From NCBI GenBank assembly GCA_001683735.1, contig LUGG01000003.1:2666001-2730000 (forward strand): a stretch of DNA of 64,000 nt. Direction: 5' to 3'. Below the pieces are notes generated by a model that saw only the letters and a list, made by a program, of their open reading frames with translations, made no database searches and was not told the DNA's origin. Positions within the stretch are counted from its first letter, which is position 1. The number at the start of each line of letters is the position of its first letter. A program made the position numbers and the translations under genes. Shown here piece by piece: positions 46,519 to 57,723 of this stretch. Source of the stretch: Grifola frondosa. Taxonomy: Eukaryota > Basidiomycota > Agaricomycetes > Polyporales > Grifolaceae.

Positions 46519-47065
46519 TCATGCCTTCACCGCGTACTTCCGGATGGGGAAGTGAATGTCCTTCTTGCGCTGCTTCAGCGTCTTCAGCGAGTTTTCGTGC
46601 TGCAGGTCAGAGTAGTCTCAGTCGTCGCTCGCACAGAGTGCCACAGCATACACACCGATGTCAGACGCCGTCTGATCGCACGAGTCTTCTTGGGTCGGAG
46701 ATCAAGAGGAAGATATTTCTTCTTCTTGTAGAACTCCCGCAGATTTTGCCGTGCCTTCTGGTTCATGACGGTCAGGACCCGGGCAATCGACTTGCGTACG
46801 GTGTTACTATGCCCCAACGATGGCATGAGATGGGGGCTCGTACCCAGATACATGCGACAACTCACATTTTGGTCAACTTCGCAGCCGAACCACCGGCAAT
46901 CTTCTGCACCCGCAGAGTGAGGAGCTCAGTCTTCAGCTCAACCAGCTGTTTCGACAAGTCATTCTTGGACCTAGATAGTCATGTCAATCCACTGTCATAA
47001 CTTCCATATACAAAGTCGGCCACGCACTTGGACTGGAGCTCGTACGCCTTAACCTTGCCGGGCAT
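46519..47065 (-). CDS. RPL35: 60S ribosomal protein L35 (uL29)
   Basis: Cytosolic large-subunit protein near the exit tunnel. Four exons, the first 47065-47028. Reads [95 protein letters not shown] and, after the last intron, [20 protein letters not shown], ending KYAVKA. Length (about 124 aa) and sequence are standard for the family. The start is fixed by the conserved [10 protein letters not shown]. Confidence 0.97.
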
Positions 47066-47724
47066 TTTGTTGAGATCTAGCGGGACAAGCATAGTCAGAT
47101 CGGATGATCCTGGACCGAGAACGACCGTAGAAAAGGGCCAGCATCTCCGGACAAGGGTCTCGCCAGAACAAGATCAAGTATCCGAACACGTTAAGAGCAC
47201 CCTGAAGCAACAGAAATGAAGATAATCACCTTGAGGAGTGTCGTAGGTGGTGTATACGCCGTGCTCGGAACGTCCAGAAAAGCGTGGGTAAACTGATAGG
47301 TGTACTAGGTAGTTCTTCCAGCCACAGATCTCACGCTCGATTCATCCAAATATAGTAATGCTGCCACATTCATGAATGTCTTGACTTGTGCTGTTCATCT
47401 TGCTGGATTCACGGACGTGGTCTTTCTCGGCAGATTCTGCTCTGTTGGTATAGGGACGATTGTCTAAAGGGCTCTCTAGCGGGATTTTCTTTCTTGGCGC
47501 CTACGCGACTGCGAAACATCTGAGAGCTCGGCGGCCCTTGTGTGGCCGTCTCCGTGACCATGAACCTACCTTTATCTGCGCCGCATTCACATGTACGTGT
47601 GGCATCGCACTTTCCTTCATTCTCCGAACACACAACCTCTACTCGCCCGTAACTCTCGCAATACTTGTACGCATAGCTCTTTCGGGCACTCCGTCTTTGT
47701 CTCACTCCCAAGCAGCGTCCCTCC
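47066..47724. promoter_or_regulatory. Divergent promoter region of RPL35 and the 47725 gene
   Basis: About 660 bp between divergent start codons. It must hold the strong RPL35 promoter. No obvious TATA box; a C/T-rich stretch lies at 47560-47720. Confidence 0.5.
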
Positions 47725-48333
47725 ATGGCGACGTATCCCCCCGGACAGGATCTCCGCAACCTAACAACTCTCTTTCCACATGTCGAAGACGACCTATTAA
47801 TGTCCATCATACGACACGAGCTGCCGGGAATAGAGGTTTACAAGCTCGACTCGCGCCGGATCCTCGAGTCCCAGTGGAACTTCCTCGAAGTCTCGGTCGA
47901 AGACAGCTCCATCTCCGTGCGCCCCACCCCCTCCGCTTCTGAGCTCTATCACACGCTCGACTCTCTCCTCGTTCCGCTGAATGCGTACTTTTCCATCCTT
48001 TGCCTGCACGGGCTCGCGAACGGCCAGCCACCCATGCTCCCGTGCCACTTCTTCCGCTACAGCAGCCACCTTGTAAAGATCACAGCGCAGTACGAGTGGT
48101 CCGCTGTCGTCTTGTATCATCTGGCATCGTTCTCTAGACGGTGCAGGGAGATGCGCGCGGGCGACTATACGGGATGGGGCAGGGTGGACATGGATCTGAT
48201 GGAGGAATTTCTTGTGCCAAATCAAAAGCATTCACATCCCAAGGTAGCTTATCAGCGCTCGTCAAAGGTCGTGTTCGGGGATTGGTTGCTGATTCTGGAT
48301 GAACAGCCGCGAAAGAATGGCAGGCAGAGATGA
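47725..48333 (+). CDS. Uncharacterised intronless 202-aa protein
   Basis: Single open frame from ATG 47725 to the stop at 48333. I do not recognise it. It begins MATYPPGQDLRNLTTLFPHV and has an amphipathic alternating pattern typical of a compact soluble domain, for example ESQWNFLEVSVEDSSISVRP, LLVPLNAYFSILCLHGLANG and MLPCHFFRYSSHLVKITAQY. There is no signal peptide or transmembrane helix, and no known catalytic motif. Its lack of introns contrasts with nearly every other gene in the window. Codon use looks like its neighbours. It converges on the coiled-coil gene at 48572-49330. Confidence 0.65.
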   Translation: MATYPPGQDLRNLTTLFPHVEDDLLMSIIRHELPGIEVYKLDSRRILESQWNFLEVSVEDSSISVRPTPSASELYHTLDSLLVPLNAYFSILCLHGLANGQPPMLPCHFFRYSSHLVKITAQYEWSAVVLYHLASFSRRCREMRAGDYTGWGRVDMDLMEEFLVPNQKHSHPKVAYQRSSKVVFGDWLLILDEQPRKNGRQR

Positions 48334-48571
48334 CCCCGCTTCTGATAACAATTGTATGTTGGCAGGAACTAGTACGGTTACGTTGATTGAATACAGGATG
48401 TTCAGTTGATCATTATACATAGCCACAGTCGCCGTCCCGCTCAACTGTGTGCACCACACATTACTTCGCAGTCTTTCGGCTCTTGCCAGAAACGGGTTGC
48501 GAGTTAGGTGTCTGCGTCGTTTGAAGCGTAACATCGCGAAGCGTCAACGCAGCAACCCCGACCATTGGCAA

Positions 48572-49330
48572 TCAACGTACGTTGCTATCCTCTTGGGAAA
48601 CTGGCAAGTCCTGTAGTCTCAACGCGAGCTGTCTCATTCTTTCAATTCCTCGACCGTCGTCCTTGCGTGGGGTATACCCTTGAGAGACTTCAACCTCGTG
48701 CATGAATGCGGCCACATCGGCCAACGACACGCCCAGGTCCTTCAGTGTAGATGCGATCTTGTCTCTGCTCGGCCCCTTAGTATCATCGACGCCAATCAAC
48801 CACTCTCCGGCTCACCTCGTACTTCTGTGCTCGCTCAGCAACGCTTTGAGGTCATTCCGCAACACATCCTCTGTCTGCGCCCGTGCCTTATCGCGCTCTT
48901 TCCCTTGAGCCTGCAGCAGCTCCACTCCGCGCTTCACGTCTTGCCGAATGCCCTCTGACAACTGCCCCCGCGCAGCGTCGCTTTGTTGCGTAAATTTCCC
49001 TAGCCGCTCGAGGGCACCCTTCGTCTCTTTCAGCAACGCCACTACCTGATCCTGCTCCGCACGCCTCTTTGCCGCCACTGCGAGCGCGCTCTTGAGCTCC
49101 GACCGCAGGCCTGCGTTTCCGGTGCCTATTTCCGCTACCTTCCTGTGGAGCGACAGCAAATGTTTGCGCACGACTATGTATGGCAGGAGTACAAGCGGTC
49201 CGGTGAGGAGGACTCCCCAGAGGATGAGGCCACGGCGGTTGGTTCCCTTTAGGGCGTCCGCAAGGGGGATCGGCTCGCCCTGCACGGCTGTCGTTGTCGC
49301 AGATGGACTAGATGTGTGTTGTTGGGTCAT
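48572..49330 (-). CDS. Single-pass membrane protein with long coiled coil
   Basis: Two exons, 49330-48816 and 48767-48572, give 236 aa. The 48-nt intron has a textbook branch point TACTAAG and acceptor GAG. A Thr/Ser-rich N-terminus (MTQQHTSSPSATTTA) precedes one helix, GLILWGVLLTGPLVLLPYIV. A long coiled coil follows (LRSELKSALAVAAKRRAEQD, VALLKETKGALERLGKF, VKRGVELLQAQGKERDKARA). The end reads SLADVAAFMHEVEVSQGYTP and GIERMRQLALRLQDLPV, probably the functional part. I cannot name the family; a peroxisomal or mitochondrial membrane tether is possible but unproven. Confidence 0.65.
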
Positions 49331-50159
49331 GGCATCTCAAAGGTGGTGTGCACACGGCGTGCGGCGTAGTGCTGAACATGGCTAGCATGATCTACACGTG
49401 ACAGACGCGTCGCGTTACAGTTATCAACCGGTCCTTGAAACGCCCAAATCAAGTTTTGGCACTCGCTCATGCAAAATGCAACCCAGCTTATTTGTGGTTT
49501 CAGTAGTGCTTTTAATATATATAAGCAATATTCTCTCAAATTTTGGGGAGAATACATGAGAAACTGATTGCACAATCTTAAAAATACGGGTGTTTCAACG
49601 ACCGGAAATGGGGCAAGACCCGAGTCACCGCTATATCCTCAAAATGGAATTGTTATATCTACACTTCCAGAGCACTTTACACCTCCCTACCTAGTCTAAT
49701 CTCTTCGTCAGGAGCATCTCAGTTCAATAAAATAATCTTTTAGATGAGAAGATGTCTCAACATTTTGATAATTCGAGCACAAAAGTGTTTCAAGCACTGG
49801 TGGTGTTTAAAGGACCGGTTGATGACTGTAATGATCGTCCAGTGGCGCCGCCAGATGATCTGATCTTTGTAAGTAGCTTCTGTGGTTCATGCTCACTGCC
49901 CAGCCTCTATATGCGGAACAATTGTTCCTCGTAATTAAATCTTTTTCGATCAGCATCGTTGAACCTCACCGAAGTTGCATCTTTTGCGTACTGAAAGTAG
50001 ATAAAAGTTTCAGCGACATATAGCGGTGAAAAGCAAGTGAAATCAAGGAGACCGCAAAAGGAGAAGAGGAGGACGTGTTCTCACTTTGTCAGTACTACAA
50101 ATTGATCTGGTCGAATGAGATCAATTTACTCAGACACTGTAACGCTAAGTATTGATCTC
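49331..50159. other. AT-rich gap without a recognised gene
   Basis: About 830 bp, more AT-rich than the flanking genes. A short plus-strand frame at 49752-49934 is the only one starting with ATG and is not convincing. No repeat was found. Confidence 0.4.
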
Positions 50160-51004
50160 CTACAGGTACTCTAAACAAGGCCAATCTCGGGGATCTACAT
50201 ACTGCGGTGGTATATACCTATAAAAGACGCGTTCAACGGCTCGCACAGCGGTTTTCTTTGCACCATTTGGGTCCGCAAGTCCTAACGAAGATAGGCTCGG
50301 ATCGCGAACCAACACCTTAGTTGTCATGATGCCAAGAGCGGTAGCCAGACCCACTACCCGTGTTTCTTCGTCCGTCAGGAACTCTGTCCTCAAGCACAAC
50401 TCCACGTAGGCAGGCTTAAGCCATTCCGGAACCTGGCATGTTCTTCCGATGTGAATACGCTGTACCGCAGGGAGTTTTGAAACCGTACTTCTCGATCTCC
50501 TTTTTTGCACGATAATGGATGTTACCACACTCGTATCGTGAGGCAATGGAGAGCAGGGCAATCCAGTCGTCGAGGCTTACAGATCGCGGATACATGCTGC
50601 GGGTTACAATGTTGCGAATTCTTCAGTAATAATAAAAGCACTTCAGAACTAGATGCTCACCGCGGTACAAAAAGTCGAGAAGACACTCAAATTCATATGC
50701 CGTGACGCCCTTCAGGACGAACGGCCTTTCTTCTGACTTCCCCTCTGGACGATCCTCTCGATCTCGTTCCGACAACATGTCACGTAATATTTTCAGTCGC
50801 GTTCTAAGACGTATCGGTGTACCCTGTAGATGCAGCATCCAGCCTGGATCGGTCATCGAACGCCAGCTGCTAATTGCTTAGACAGTCTCCGTGCATACTT
50901 ACCTCCGGTCGAATTATTACCATTTCATATTCAATGAAGTATTCATTGGATCGGCACCACAAGCCCAGCTGAGGGTGATTCTCGTCGTCGTCGTACGTAG
51001 ACAT
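50160..51004 (-). CDS. BTB/POZ domain protein, basidiomycete type
   Basis: Probable substrate adaptor or scaffold of the large basidiomycete BTB family. Readable exons: about 51004-50905 (MSTYDDDENHPQLGLW, YFIEYEMVIIRPE), about 50856-50660 (LQGTPIRLRTRLKILRDMLS, PFVLKGVTAYEFECLLDFLY) and about 50605-50160 (SLDDWIALLSIASRYDTSVV, AVQRIHIGRTCQVPEWLKPA, VGLATALGIMTTKVLV). The 'f.vhr..l...S..fr' and 'v..ef..lL.flY' segments and the following 'W...L.lA.ry' helix are characteristic. The start is uncertain because the first exon is short, and the gene could begin further upstream. Ends CLEYL at 50160. Confidence 0.7.
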
Positions 51005-51566
51005 GTCGCTGATCAGTACTTCAGTGGCGCTGCTGGGAGTGGGATGAGTAACCCAAGAGCGAGTTGATAAATAACGTTTCGCATTAGGCTTCGCCGCATC
51101 CTCATGGTCCACAGGTTTAGGGCACCTCGTACGTCTCTGTACGTCTCGAGGCCGAATGACAGCACGCACGATCACGAGTGAATAGATGCTATCTTCTGCC
51201 GCAGCTGTCTGCGCCTCGGTATCAGCAGTTTTGCGATAGTCCGAACCCTAAATTTCGAAACCGTTGGCCCAAGAAGTTTCCTTGTAAGTTGCGGTCAGCT
51301 GGACAACATCACTATGGCAATAGGGTCGCGAATATATGGACCAAAACCGACGGTTGTCGGTCGCAGCAGACGATGTGAACAAGTCGGGTAGCCACACGAA
51401 ACGACGCATTAGACGTGACCGAAACTGGCTATGCACCAAAATTTCCCGTATTGATACACCAAGCAGGGAGGAAAGTAGATGATACATGAATACAGAAGCT
51501 AACGCCACAGAGCAAGGAGAGCAGGTGAAATCGAGCGGAATAGCGACGACAGAGAAGAGAACATGC
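51005..51566. other. Intergenic region
   Basis: About 560 bp between the BTB gene start and the end of the CcmS-related gene, both minus strand. No gene was recognised. Confidence 0.4.
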
Positions 51567-54041
51567 CTAAAAAAAGAATCTGAACAGTCTGCGCCAAAAG
51601 CCGCGTTTCTTTTTAGGAGGGGCCGCCTCGGCCTCATCCTTGACCGGTAACCTGTACCTCCACACATCAGCGTTCCATGTAATGACTTATAAGCAGGAGA
51701 GACACTCACTCATCGACATAGACAGGATAGTCATCGGGTAAGTCCCGCTTCGCCAGCAGAATTTCGCGCTGGTATGCGTTCCGCAGACTCTCTGGCACAG
51801 GAAGCCTCCTCCGCCAGACCGCCATACTGTTCCCCGTCGGTGATAACAGGAAAACGAAGACAATTACCTGGAATGCGGGGTCGTAGAACGCGACGGACTC
51901 CTGGAACACGCGGTCGAGCGTGCTCTGCAGATCGTCAAGCGTGATCCAGTCGAACGCGGGTTGCGCCGGCACTCCAAGCGGAGAGTCCGCACGGAAGTCG
52001 GCGTTCGCGATGAGCGCGCCGCGCTGACGGGTCTGCAGGAACTTCTGCAGCTGAGACAGACGAGCCGCGAGAGGGGACGCGATTTAGCTAGGGAAGCTCA
52101 TGATACGGTAGAGGATGCTCACACCGATCGTCGTGAGCCCGTTGGACATCGCAAGCACCCAGCGAAGCAGCGATGCGACGCGCGGATCCTTCTCCGGGCT
52201 AAAGCCCCAGCGCACGCGTTCCTTTGCTCGTCGGCCCCTGTTGAACAGCGCGCGCTGTGCCTGTATCAATGCGGCGCCTCCGGAGTCGACGAAGGTGTTC
52301 TCGCCCATCCCGTTTCGCGGAGGCGCGAGCTCGAAGACGGTTGTCGATAATTTGCCGGTCGCGATTGACATTGTTTTAGAAGAAACCGGTGCGTTCCACG
52401 TCGCTAGTGGATGCTGGCTCTGAGATTGCGTAGCCGCCGGCCGGGGTTGGGTGTGCGCATGCGTATGTGTAGAAACGCAGATGCGTATGATGAGTCCGAG
52501 GGGTGGCCTGAGGAGCAGTGGTAGCATGTATGGTGCTTTGTGAGACCGCAGGGGAAAAGCGGACTTTCTGGTTGTAGTTCTGGCCCCAACCGTCGTCTCG
52601 CTCATCATAATCATCGTTCTCGCCATAATCGTCATTGTCATCGTACTTTTCTTCTTCGTCTTCGTCGTCGTCTTCGTTATAGTACTCGTTTTCGTCTTCT
52701 TCTTGTATCGTGGAAGCTCTTTGATTGTTCCATCCACTGCCATAGTTATTACCACCCCAATCGTCCCAACTGTCGGCTTGCTGGACCGGCTCATGCCGTC
52801 GCGAATGCGATTGAGCGTGATGCTTGTGCTGAACGTTCTCGTTCTGCTTGGCCATCAGATACGCCTGTTGCTGTTGCAACAGGGCCTGTGCCTGCCGTTG
52901 CTGTAAACTGTGGTATAACGCGGCATTTTCTCGTGCGAGCTGTTCCCGCGCCTGTGCCTGCTGTTGCTGCGTGTTCGCTGGTTGGGCTTGCCTGCGTTGC
53001 GCGTGGGCCGCTTGGGCCTGTCGCGCGGCTGCTTGCTGTTGCGCCTGCTGAACTTGCTGCAGCTGCTGCTGTAGAGCTGCCTGCTGCCACCTTGCATCGA
53101 CTGATTGTGCTCCTTGAGACTGCAAGGGAAAACCCTCAGCTTGCTGCCGGTCATCAAGCAACGAGCTCAACAACTGGGTGCGTTGCTGCTGGGACAACGC
53201 AGGCCTATCCCCAGAAAATGCAGCGCCTTGGGGAGCGAGGGAAGGATAGGTGGGAGCGGTCTCGATAGTAGGGATAGTCACCTTCGGTAACATCTTTGCC
53301 TCCCTCGCCCAATTGCTCCATGCGGGCGCGGGCGCAGCTGCAGGTGCAGGAGGAGGCGCAGGCGGAGCTCTAGACGATTGTGCTGGTCGGCCCCAAGCCC
53401 CCGTATTGGGACTTGGATGGGAAGTTCCCCAGGCATCAGCGGGGGCGGCTGGTTGGAAGGTATGAGAATTGCCCTTCTTGCTGCTGCTCTTCTTGGCGTT
53501 CCCGCCAGCTTGAGCGGGCTCCGGCTGAATGCCCCATCCATCCTTCACGCCTCCGCTGCCGCTCGTCCCAGCTCCAAAATCATCGGGATTATTACTCCAG
53601 CCTTGGTTCCCCTCCCCATTCCCATTCCAGTTACCATCATCCATGGTCGGAGAAGTACGAGTCGCCGCTCCCCACATTGTATCAGCCTCAGCAGCGCCGG
53701 GACCCCAGCCATCGTCGCCTCCGCCAGCAGCAGTCTGGTCATTTCCCCATCCGCCTGTTGGAAATGGGATATGGTTTCGGCGAGCGCGAGGCATGTCGGC
53801 AAGATTACAGTGAAGCGTGACAAGGGTGAAAGACGAGATAATATGAGGAGATAGCGCAAGTCAAGCGACTAGGTAAACAGACCTGATTCATACGGTTGGA
53901 CTGGGCTCTGAACATCAACGACTGCGGCTGCAGGGGGGCATCTAGCTGAGACGGACCGGTGTCTGCGAGTTCAATGGTGGAGGGCTCTGGAGCCTTTGGG
54001 GGATCAGAACCCTTACCCTTACCCTTTTTCTTGGGTGGCAT
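51567..54041 (-). CDS. CcmS-related domain protein with poly-Gln middle region
   Basis: Exon 1 is 54041-53883 (MPPKKKGKGKGSDPPKAPEP). The large second exon has Gly/Trp-rich repeats (GGWGND, DDGWGPG, WGAATR, DGNWNGNGEGNQGW), a Gln-rich stretch (QQQLQQVQQAQQQAAARQAQ) and an acidic block. The conserved C-terminal domain reads ATWNAPVSSKTMSIATGKLS, TVFELAPPRNGMGENTFVDS, RAKERVRWGFSPEKDPRVAS, AFDWITLDDLQSTLDRVFQE and AVWRRRLPVPESLRNAYQRE. It ends with a basic/aromatic tail (KKKRGFWRRLFRFFF). This is the domain named 'CcmS related' in basidiomycete proteins; its role is unknown. The join of exon 1 to the next is one base out of phase, and the transition near 52400-52480 is also unresolved. Confidence 0.78.
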
Positions 54042-54540
54042 GCGAGACGACTTGTCAGCGCATTAGCGCCAGATCAAGAACCAGCAAGACAGTGATTATA
54101 TGCAAGTTGGGATCGCGAGTGCTGAGCGCTGAGCGCTGAGGGACCGAAGGCAGCAGAAAGTTGGCAGAAAGCACCTAGAGGGAGCGCATGGCACGGCGGT
54201 AAGCCCGCGAGTTGACCAAGAACGGCGGACATGTTGAAATGATGTCGAGTTGATGTGGAAGAGGCAAGAGTCTCACCGTCCACCGTACTCGGCAACTTGT
54301 TCTCACGTTCATCATAGGACGCGATGACGATCATGAGCCCATACGCGATGAGCAACTTGCGCTCCGCAGCCTTGTACGCTGCTTGAGTGGCGCATCCTAG
54401 AATCGTGCTGCGCTGCTCGACATTTTTCTGCTAATCCCCAATAGTCCGCTCTGCTTCTCGTCACCTGGAACTTGACGCTTGAGCTTATTGCAGGATGATG
54501 ATCCCACCAAAGTCACCAGGGAGGTCCACTTCTCATCAGG
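54042..54540 (-). other. Possible small gene or remnant upstream of the CcmS-related gene
   Basis: On the minus strand at about 54395-54270 a frame reads AAYKAAERKLLIAYGLMIVI then SYDERENKLPSTVDG, followed by a good splice donor. It looks coding but I do not recognise it and cannot find its other exons. It may instead be part of a promoter. Confidence 0.2.
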
Positions 54541-55100
54541 ACTTCGATGGGAGTCTGATATGGGTTTAAATAGCTATACAATTTAAAGCAGGCACATCAA
54601 GTATATCAACATGATAAGCCAGTATAGATAACCTTGTATGTTATGCTAGGTTTGTTCAAGTTGAAAATATAATTCATGCTTGAAACAAATGTTAATATCG
54701 TATCAGTGCTCTGACACTTGATCTAGGGGTATCAGAAAATTATGTCTAGGATGCTAATATCATTGCCAACTCCGTTTATAATCTATGCTGGCAATGATAT
54801 CAATGACAGTTTAAGTCACTAGGTGATGGTATCTGTGTCGGGGTAGCAAGCAAAAACTCCCAGTTTACTGAAGACAACGAGGCAATAGCTGACTGAAATG
54901 TACCAAAGTGCCAGAGTTCATAAGCACTGACCTTATTGTCAGAGATGATATGCTGTCGCAAGCTGTGATCCTTTAAATGGCAACAGTGACCAAGCCGAAT
55001 GTGGATTGCGTGCCAGTAAGCACACACAGTTTATAGAAGTTAGTGGAGATATGTGCTGTTACTTATCGACTTAAACATCAGATAGCGGTCTCGAATCAGT
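54541..55100. other. AT-rich region, no gene seen
   Basis: A 560-bp AT-rich stretch, different in composition from the GC-richer genes on its left. It marks the start of the accessory right arm. No frame of interest was seen. Confidence 0.45.
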
Positions 55101-55590
55101 TCCAATCCGATTGTTAACGGTGTTGGTAGTTCAACACATTTTGATCAGGATTACCGGGTATTGTCCTTGAATTATCCATGGCTGGTCTGTAAAGCTGCAT
55201 AGGATATTTCCAAGCATTCTGATGTCGACAGAGAGATCCAGCATAACGTATACGATTTTGACAATATTCAATCAGACGCGGAGTGATATTCTAATGCATG
55301 TTTCCGACATACACATTTAAATCAAAGCACATCCTATAGCCGATCTCCAATCCGATTTAAGGTGTTGGTAGTTCAACACATTTTGATCAGGATTACCGGG
55401 TATTGTCCTTGAATTATCCATGGCTGGTCTGAAAGCTGCATAGGATATTTTCAAGCATTCTGATGTCGACAGAGAGATCCAGCATAATGTATACGATTTG
55501 AATATTCAATCAGACACGGAGTGATATTCTAATGCATGTTTCCGACGTACACATTCAAATCGAAGCACATCTTATAACGGGTTCAATGAA
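55101..55590. repeat. Tandem direct repeat, unit about 245 bp, two copies
   Basis: Copy 1 starts at 55101 and copy 2 at about 55346, both with TCCAATCCGATT. They share GGTGTTGGTAGTTCAACAC, ATTGTCCTTGAATTATCCAT, TGATGTCGACAGAGAGATCC and CGGAGTGATATTCTAATGCA. The copies differ by a few substitutions and short gaps (for example GTAAAGCT versus GAAAGCT), so they are separate copies. No coding frame spans the repeat. Confidence 0.9.
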
Positions 55591-55682
55591 TTTTCATAGG
55601 ATTATTGACACTAATCTGTGCAAAAGAGTAGGTAACAGGATTGGTGCAACGTGCAACAGATCCCCCGACAGCCATCAGGTCA

Positions 55683-57006
55683 TTAGGGAGGTGCCAGCCC
55701 GGCAGCCGCTTTCAGGGCCATGCGTTTCGCACGAATCTTGGCTAAAGCAGTGTTAGTGTTGCTGGGACGCTCCGGTTCGGCATATGCGGAGAAAAGCTGC
55801 CTGCGCAATGTGTCAGTGAAATCGGAAACCTGATACAGAAATTGGATTGACCGGTTCCACCACGTAAGAAGACTGTCAACTTCATCTTTCTCCTCCGGAT
55901 CCTCGAGCAAGTCGACAATGCTATTGTAGAACCTTTCGGAATCTGTGACGAGGTCCGTGCGGGAAAACACCGCGGCCGACGTTAAGCTGAAGCGTACCTA
56001 CCGAGCTCGTATTAACAAGTGATCAAGCATATGAGATTGAACATACCTGCGTGGCTATATAAGCAATGGAGGCCTTTGTCATAGCGCGCATCCCATGGAT
56101 ACGAGCCATTGCCTGATCGGGTTGCCTTCGGTCTTGGTCTACCGAACTTGGCGTGGTGAAAACGAACTTTGCTGCCTATACGGAACACTTAATATAAAAA
56201 TGATACGAAACTTGATTGACCTACATTTACCAGAATTCCACTTCTAAGTAGCCCATTCCATGGATCTTCTGGGTCGTATCGGAAACCATCGTAGAGAACA
56301 AGCGGCCATTGATCTCCTGCAACTCGTATTGTCCCAGCGCGAAGTTTCTCCTTGATGCTGCAAAGGCAACATAAAAAAAAATTCGCGAAAGAGCAAGGTG
56401 ACGTACTCGTTATTGGACCAATCAAGTCCAGCGGGACACAGCAGAGCTCCGGTGCGTTCGTATGGAAACCTCGACCAGTTTTGCTGTTGCGCGCGATGGG
56501 AGGTGATAGTGCTTGTCCCTTGGGGGTGATCCAATCTATCACAGTGCCTTTGATACCCTTCGTATCGTCGGAGCGTGCACCATTCGCACCCTTCTGGATC
56601 TGATGCTAACGTGAACAATAGATAAATGCATATGTATAACAAAGGCTTACAAGATCAGCCATAATAATGACCTCTTCCTCGGAAGACTCCAATATGCGAG
56701 ATTCGAAATGAGGAATTTGCTTGAGGAGTTCGCGGAAAACCTTGAGCTCACGGCGTTCACTGTAGATAAGTCAATTTCCGATCAGATAAACCGGAATGAT
56801 ACATACGTGGCCGTCAACTCTTCTTCGGATTTGCCATCCGCAAGGTCTCCGAAAAAGATTATGCCGTTGCACAACAAGGTCTGGACATTGCAAAATGCAT
56901 GAATTGTCCGTCCAAAATGGCGACCGTGATGTACCAGGGGATCCTGGACGCATCTATCGAAACTGGTCACTTGATGTTCCGACGACGGAGGTATCAGATG
57001 AAACAA
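55683..57006 (-). CDS. DUF6698-type protein
   Basis: Multi-exon minus-strand gene of a family expanded in Agaricomycetes. Visible order: HHGRHFGRTIHAFCNVQTLL (about 56900), ERRELKVFRELLKQIPHFES and EEEVIIMADL (about 56760-56650), QIQKGANGARSDDTKGIKGT, VIDWITPKGQALSPPIARNS, YERTGALLCPAGLDWSNN, IKEKLRAGTIRVAGDQWPLV, LYDGFRYDPEDPWNGLLRSG, then AKFVFTTPSS and IAYIATQVRFSLTSAAVFSR, and finally DSERFYNSIVDLLEDPEEKD and LLTWWNRSIQFLY, ending GLAPP. One base is missing near 56464 to pass from KTGRGF to YERTGA. The 5' exon is not certain. Function unknown. Confidence 0.72.
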
Positions 57007-57295
57007 CTCACGATTTTTTCCTCGGACCTAACTCTAGCGCGCTGCTGCGCTTTCGACCGGAATCGCAATCTGTAGGTGTGGGCAGAGAGTCGGACATATC
57101 GAATAGAGTAGTCAGAATGGAATGCCCACGATGCTGCCCATTTATAGGCTGCTAGGTCGTGAGCGGGATGATGTGACATCGAGTGCACTACGTGACAGTC
57201 GAGGGAAGCCACGCATGCGTCACGCGAGAGTCAGTAGGTGCTCCCATGTGTACAACTTCCAACTGCGTTACAGCGTGTACGACATTGTGACGTCG

Positions 57296-57723
57296 ATGTC
57301 CTCCATAAGACCAATGGAGTCGAATGCGTCGCGCTCACCTGTGATGGCGAAATCTCGAAAGTAAGTTCACGATTATGTTCGTGGTGACTAGTATACCTAC
57401 CGTATTTGACAGACAGAACAAACTGGTAAAGCACGTAAAACTGTCTCCTCTACATCGAGAGAATGCAACCAGAGAGCTAGAAGAGAGTGTCAAGGTGAGC
57501 AATGAAAACATCTTAATGAAAAGATAACTACTTACAAGTCTCCACATTATCAGACCTGACCTTATTAGCAGGGCCAATTTCCCGCGAGAGCCCGGAGTGC
57601 AAATTGATCCGACAGCTACAAGAGAGGGTTGCAGCACTGGAAAAAGAGCTTGCCGAGAAAGACGAAGATACGAGAGGTACCGGGGGCTGTGGATTAGCGA
57701 ATACCGACGGGGAGAAATGCTAG
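57296..57723 (+). CDS. Small coiled-coil protein (93 aa), unrecognised
   Basis: Three exons with good splice sites (57296-57360, 57413-57494, 57589-57723) keep one frame. The N-terminus MSSIRPMESNASRSPVMAK is Ser/Arg-rich. It is followed by NKLVKHVKLSPLHRENATRE and a heptad-like LIRQLQERVAALEKELAEKD, then a short Gly/Cys end. No known family. It lies divergent to the DUF6698 gene, with about 290 bp between. It could be a real small regulator, or part of a larger gene whose other exons I missed. Confidence 0.4.

Noticed and set aside
46417..47000. Plus-strand frames over the RPL35 gene
   Set aside because: They are antisense to confirmed L35 exons and have no family match.
52540..53268. Plus-strand frame opposite the poly-Gln region of the CcmS-related gene
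   Set aside because: Its Cys/Leu/Val-rich composition is the reverse complement of CAG-type codons, not a real protein.
55101..55590. LTR pair of a retrotransposon
   Set aside because: The two copies are directly adjacent with no internal region, no TG...CA ends and no primer-binding site; a simple tandem repeat fits better.
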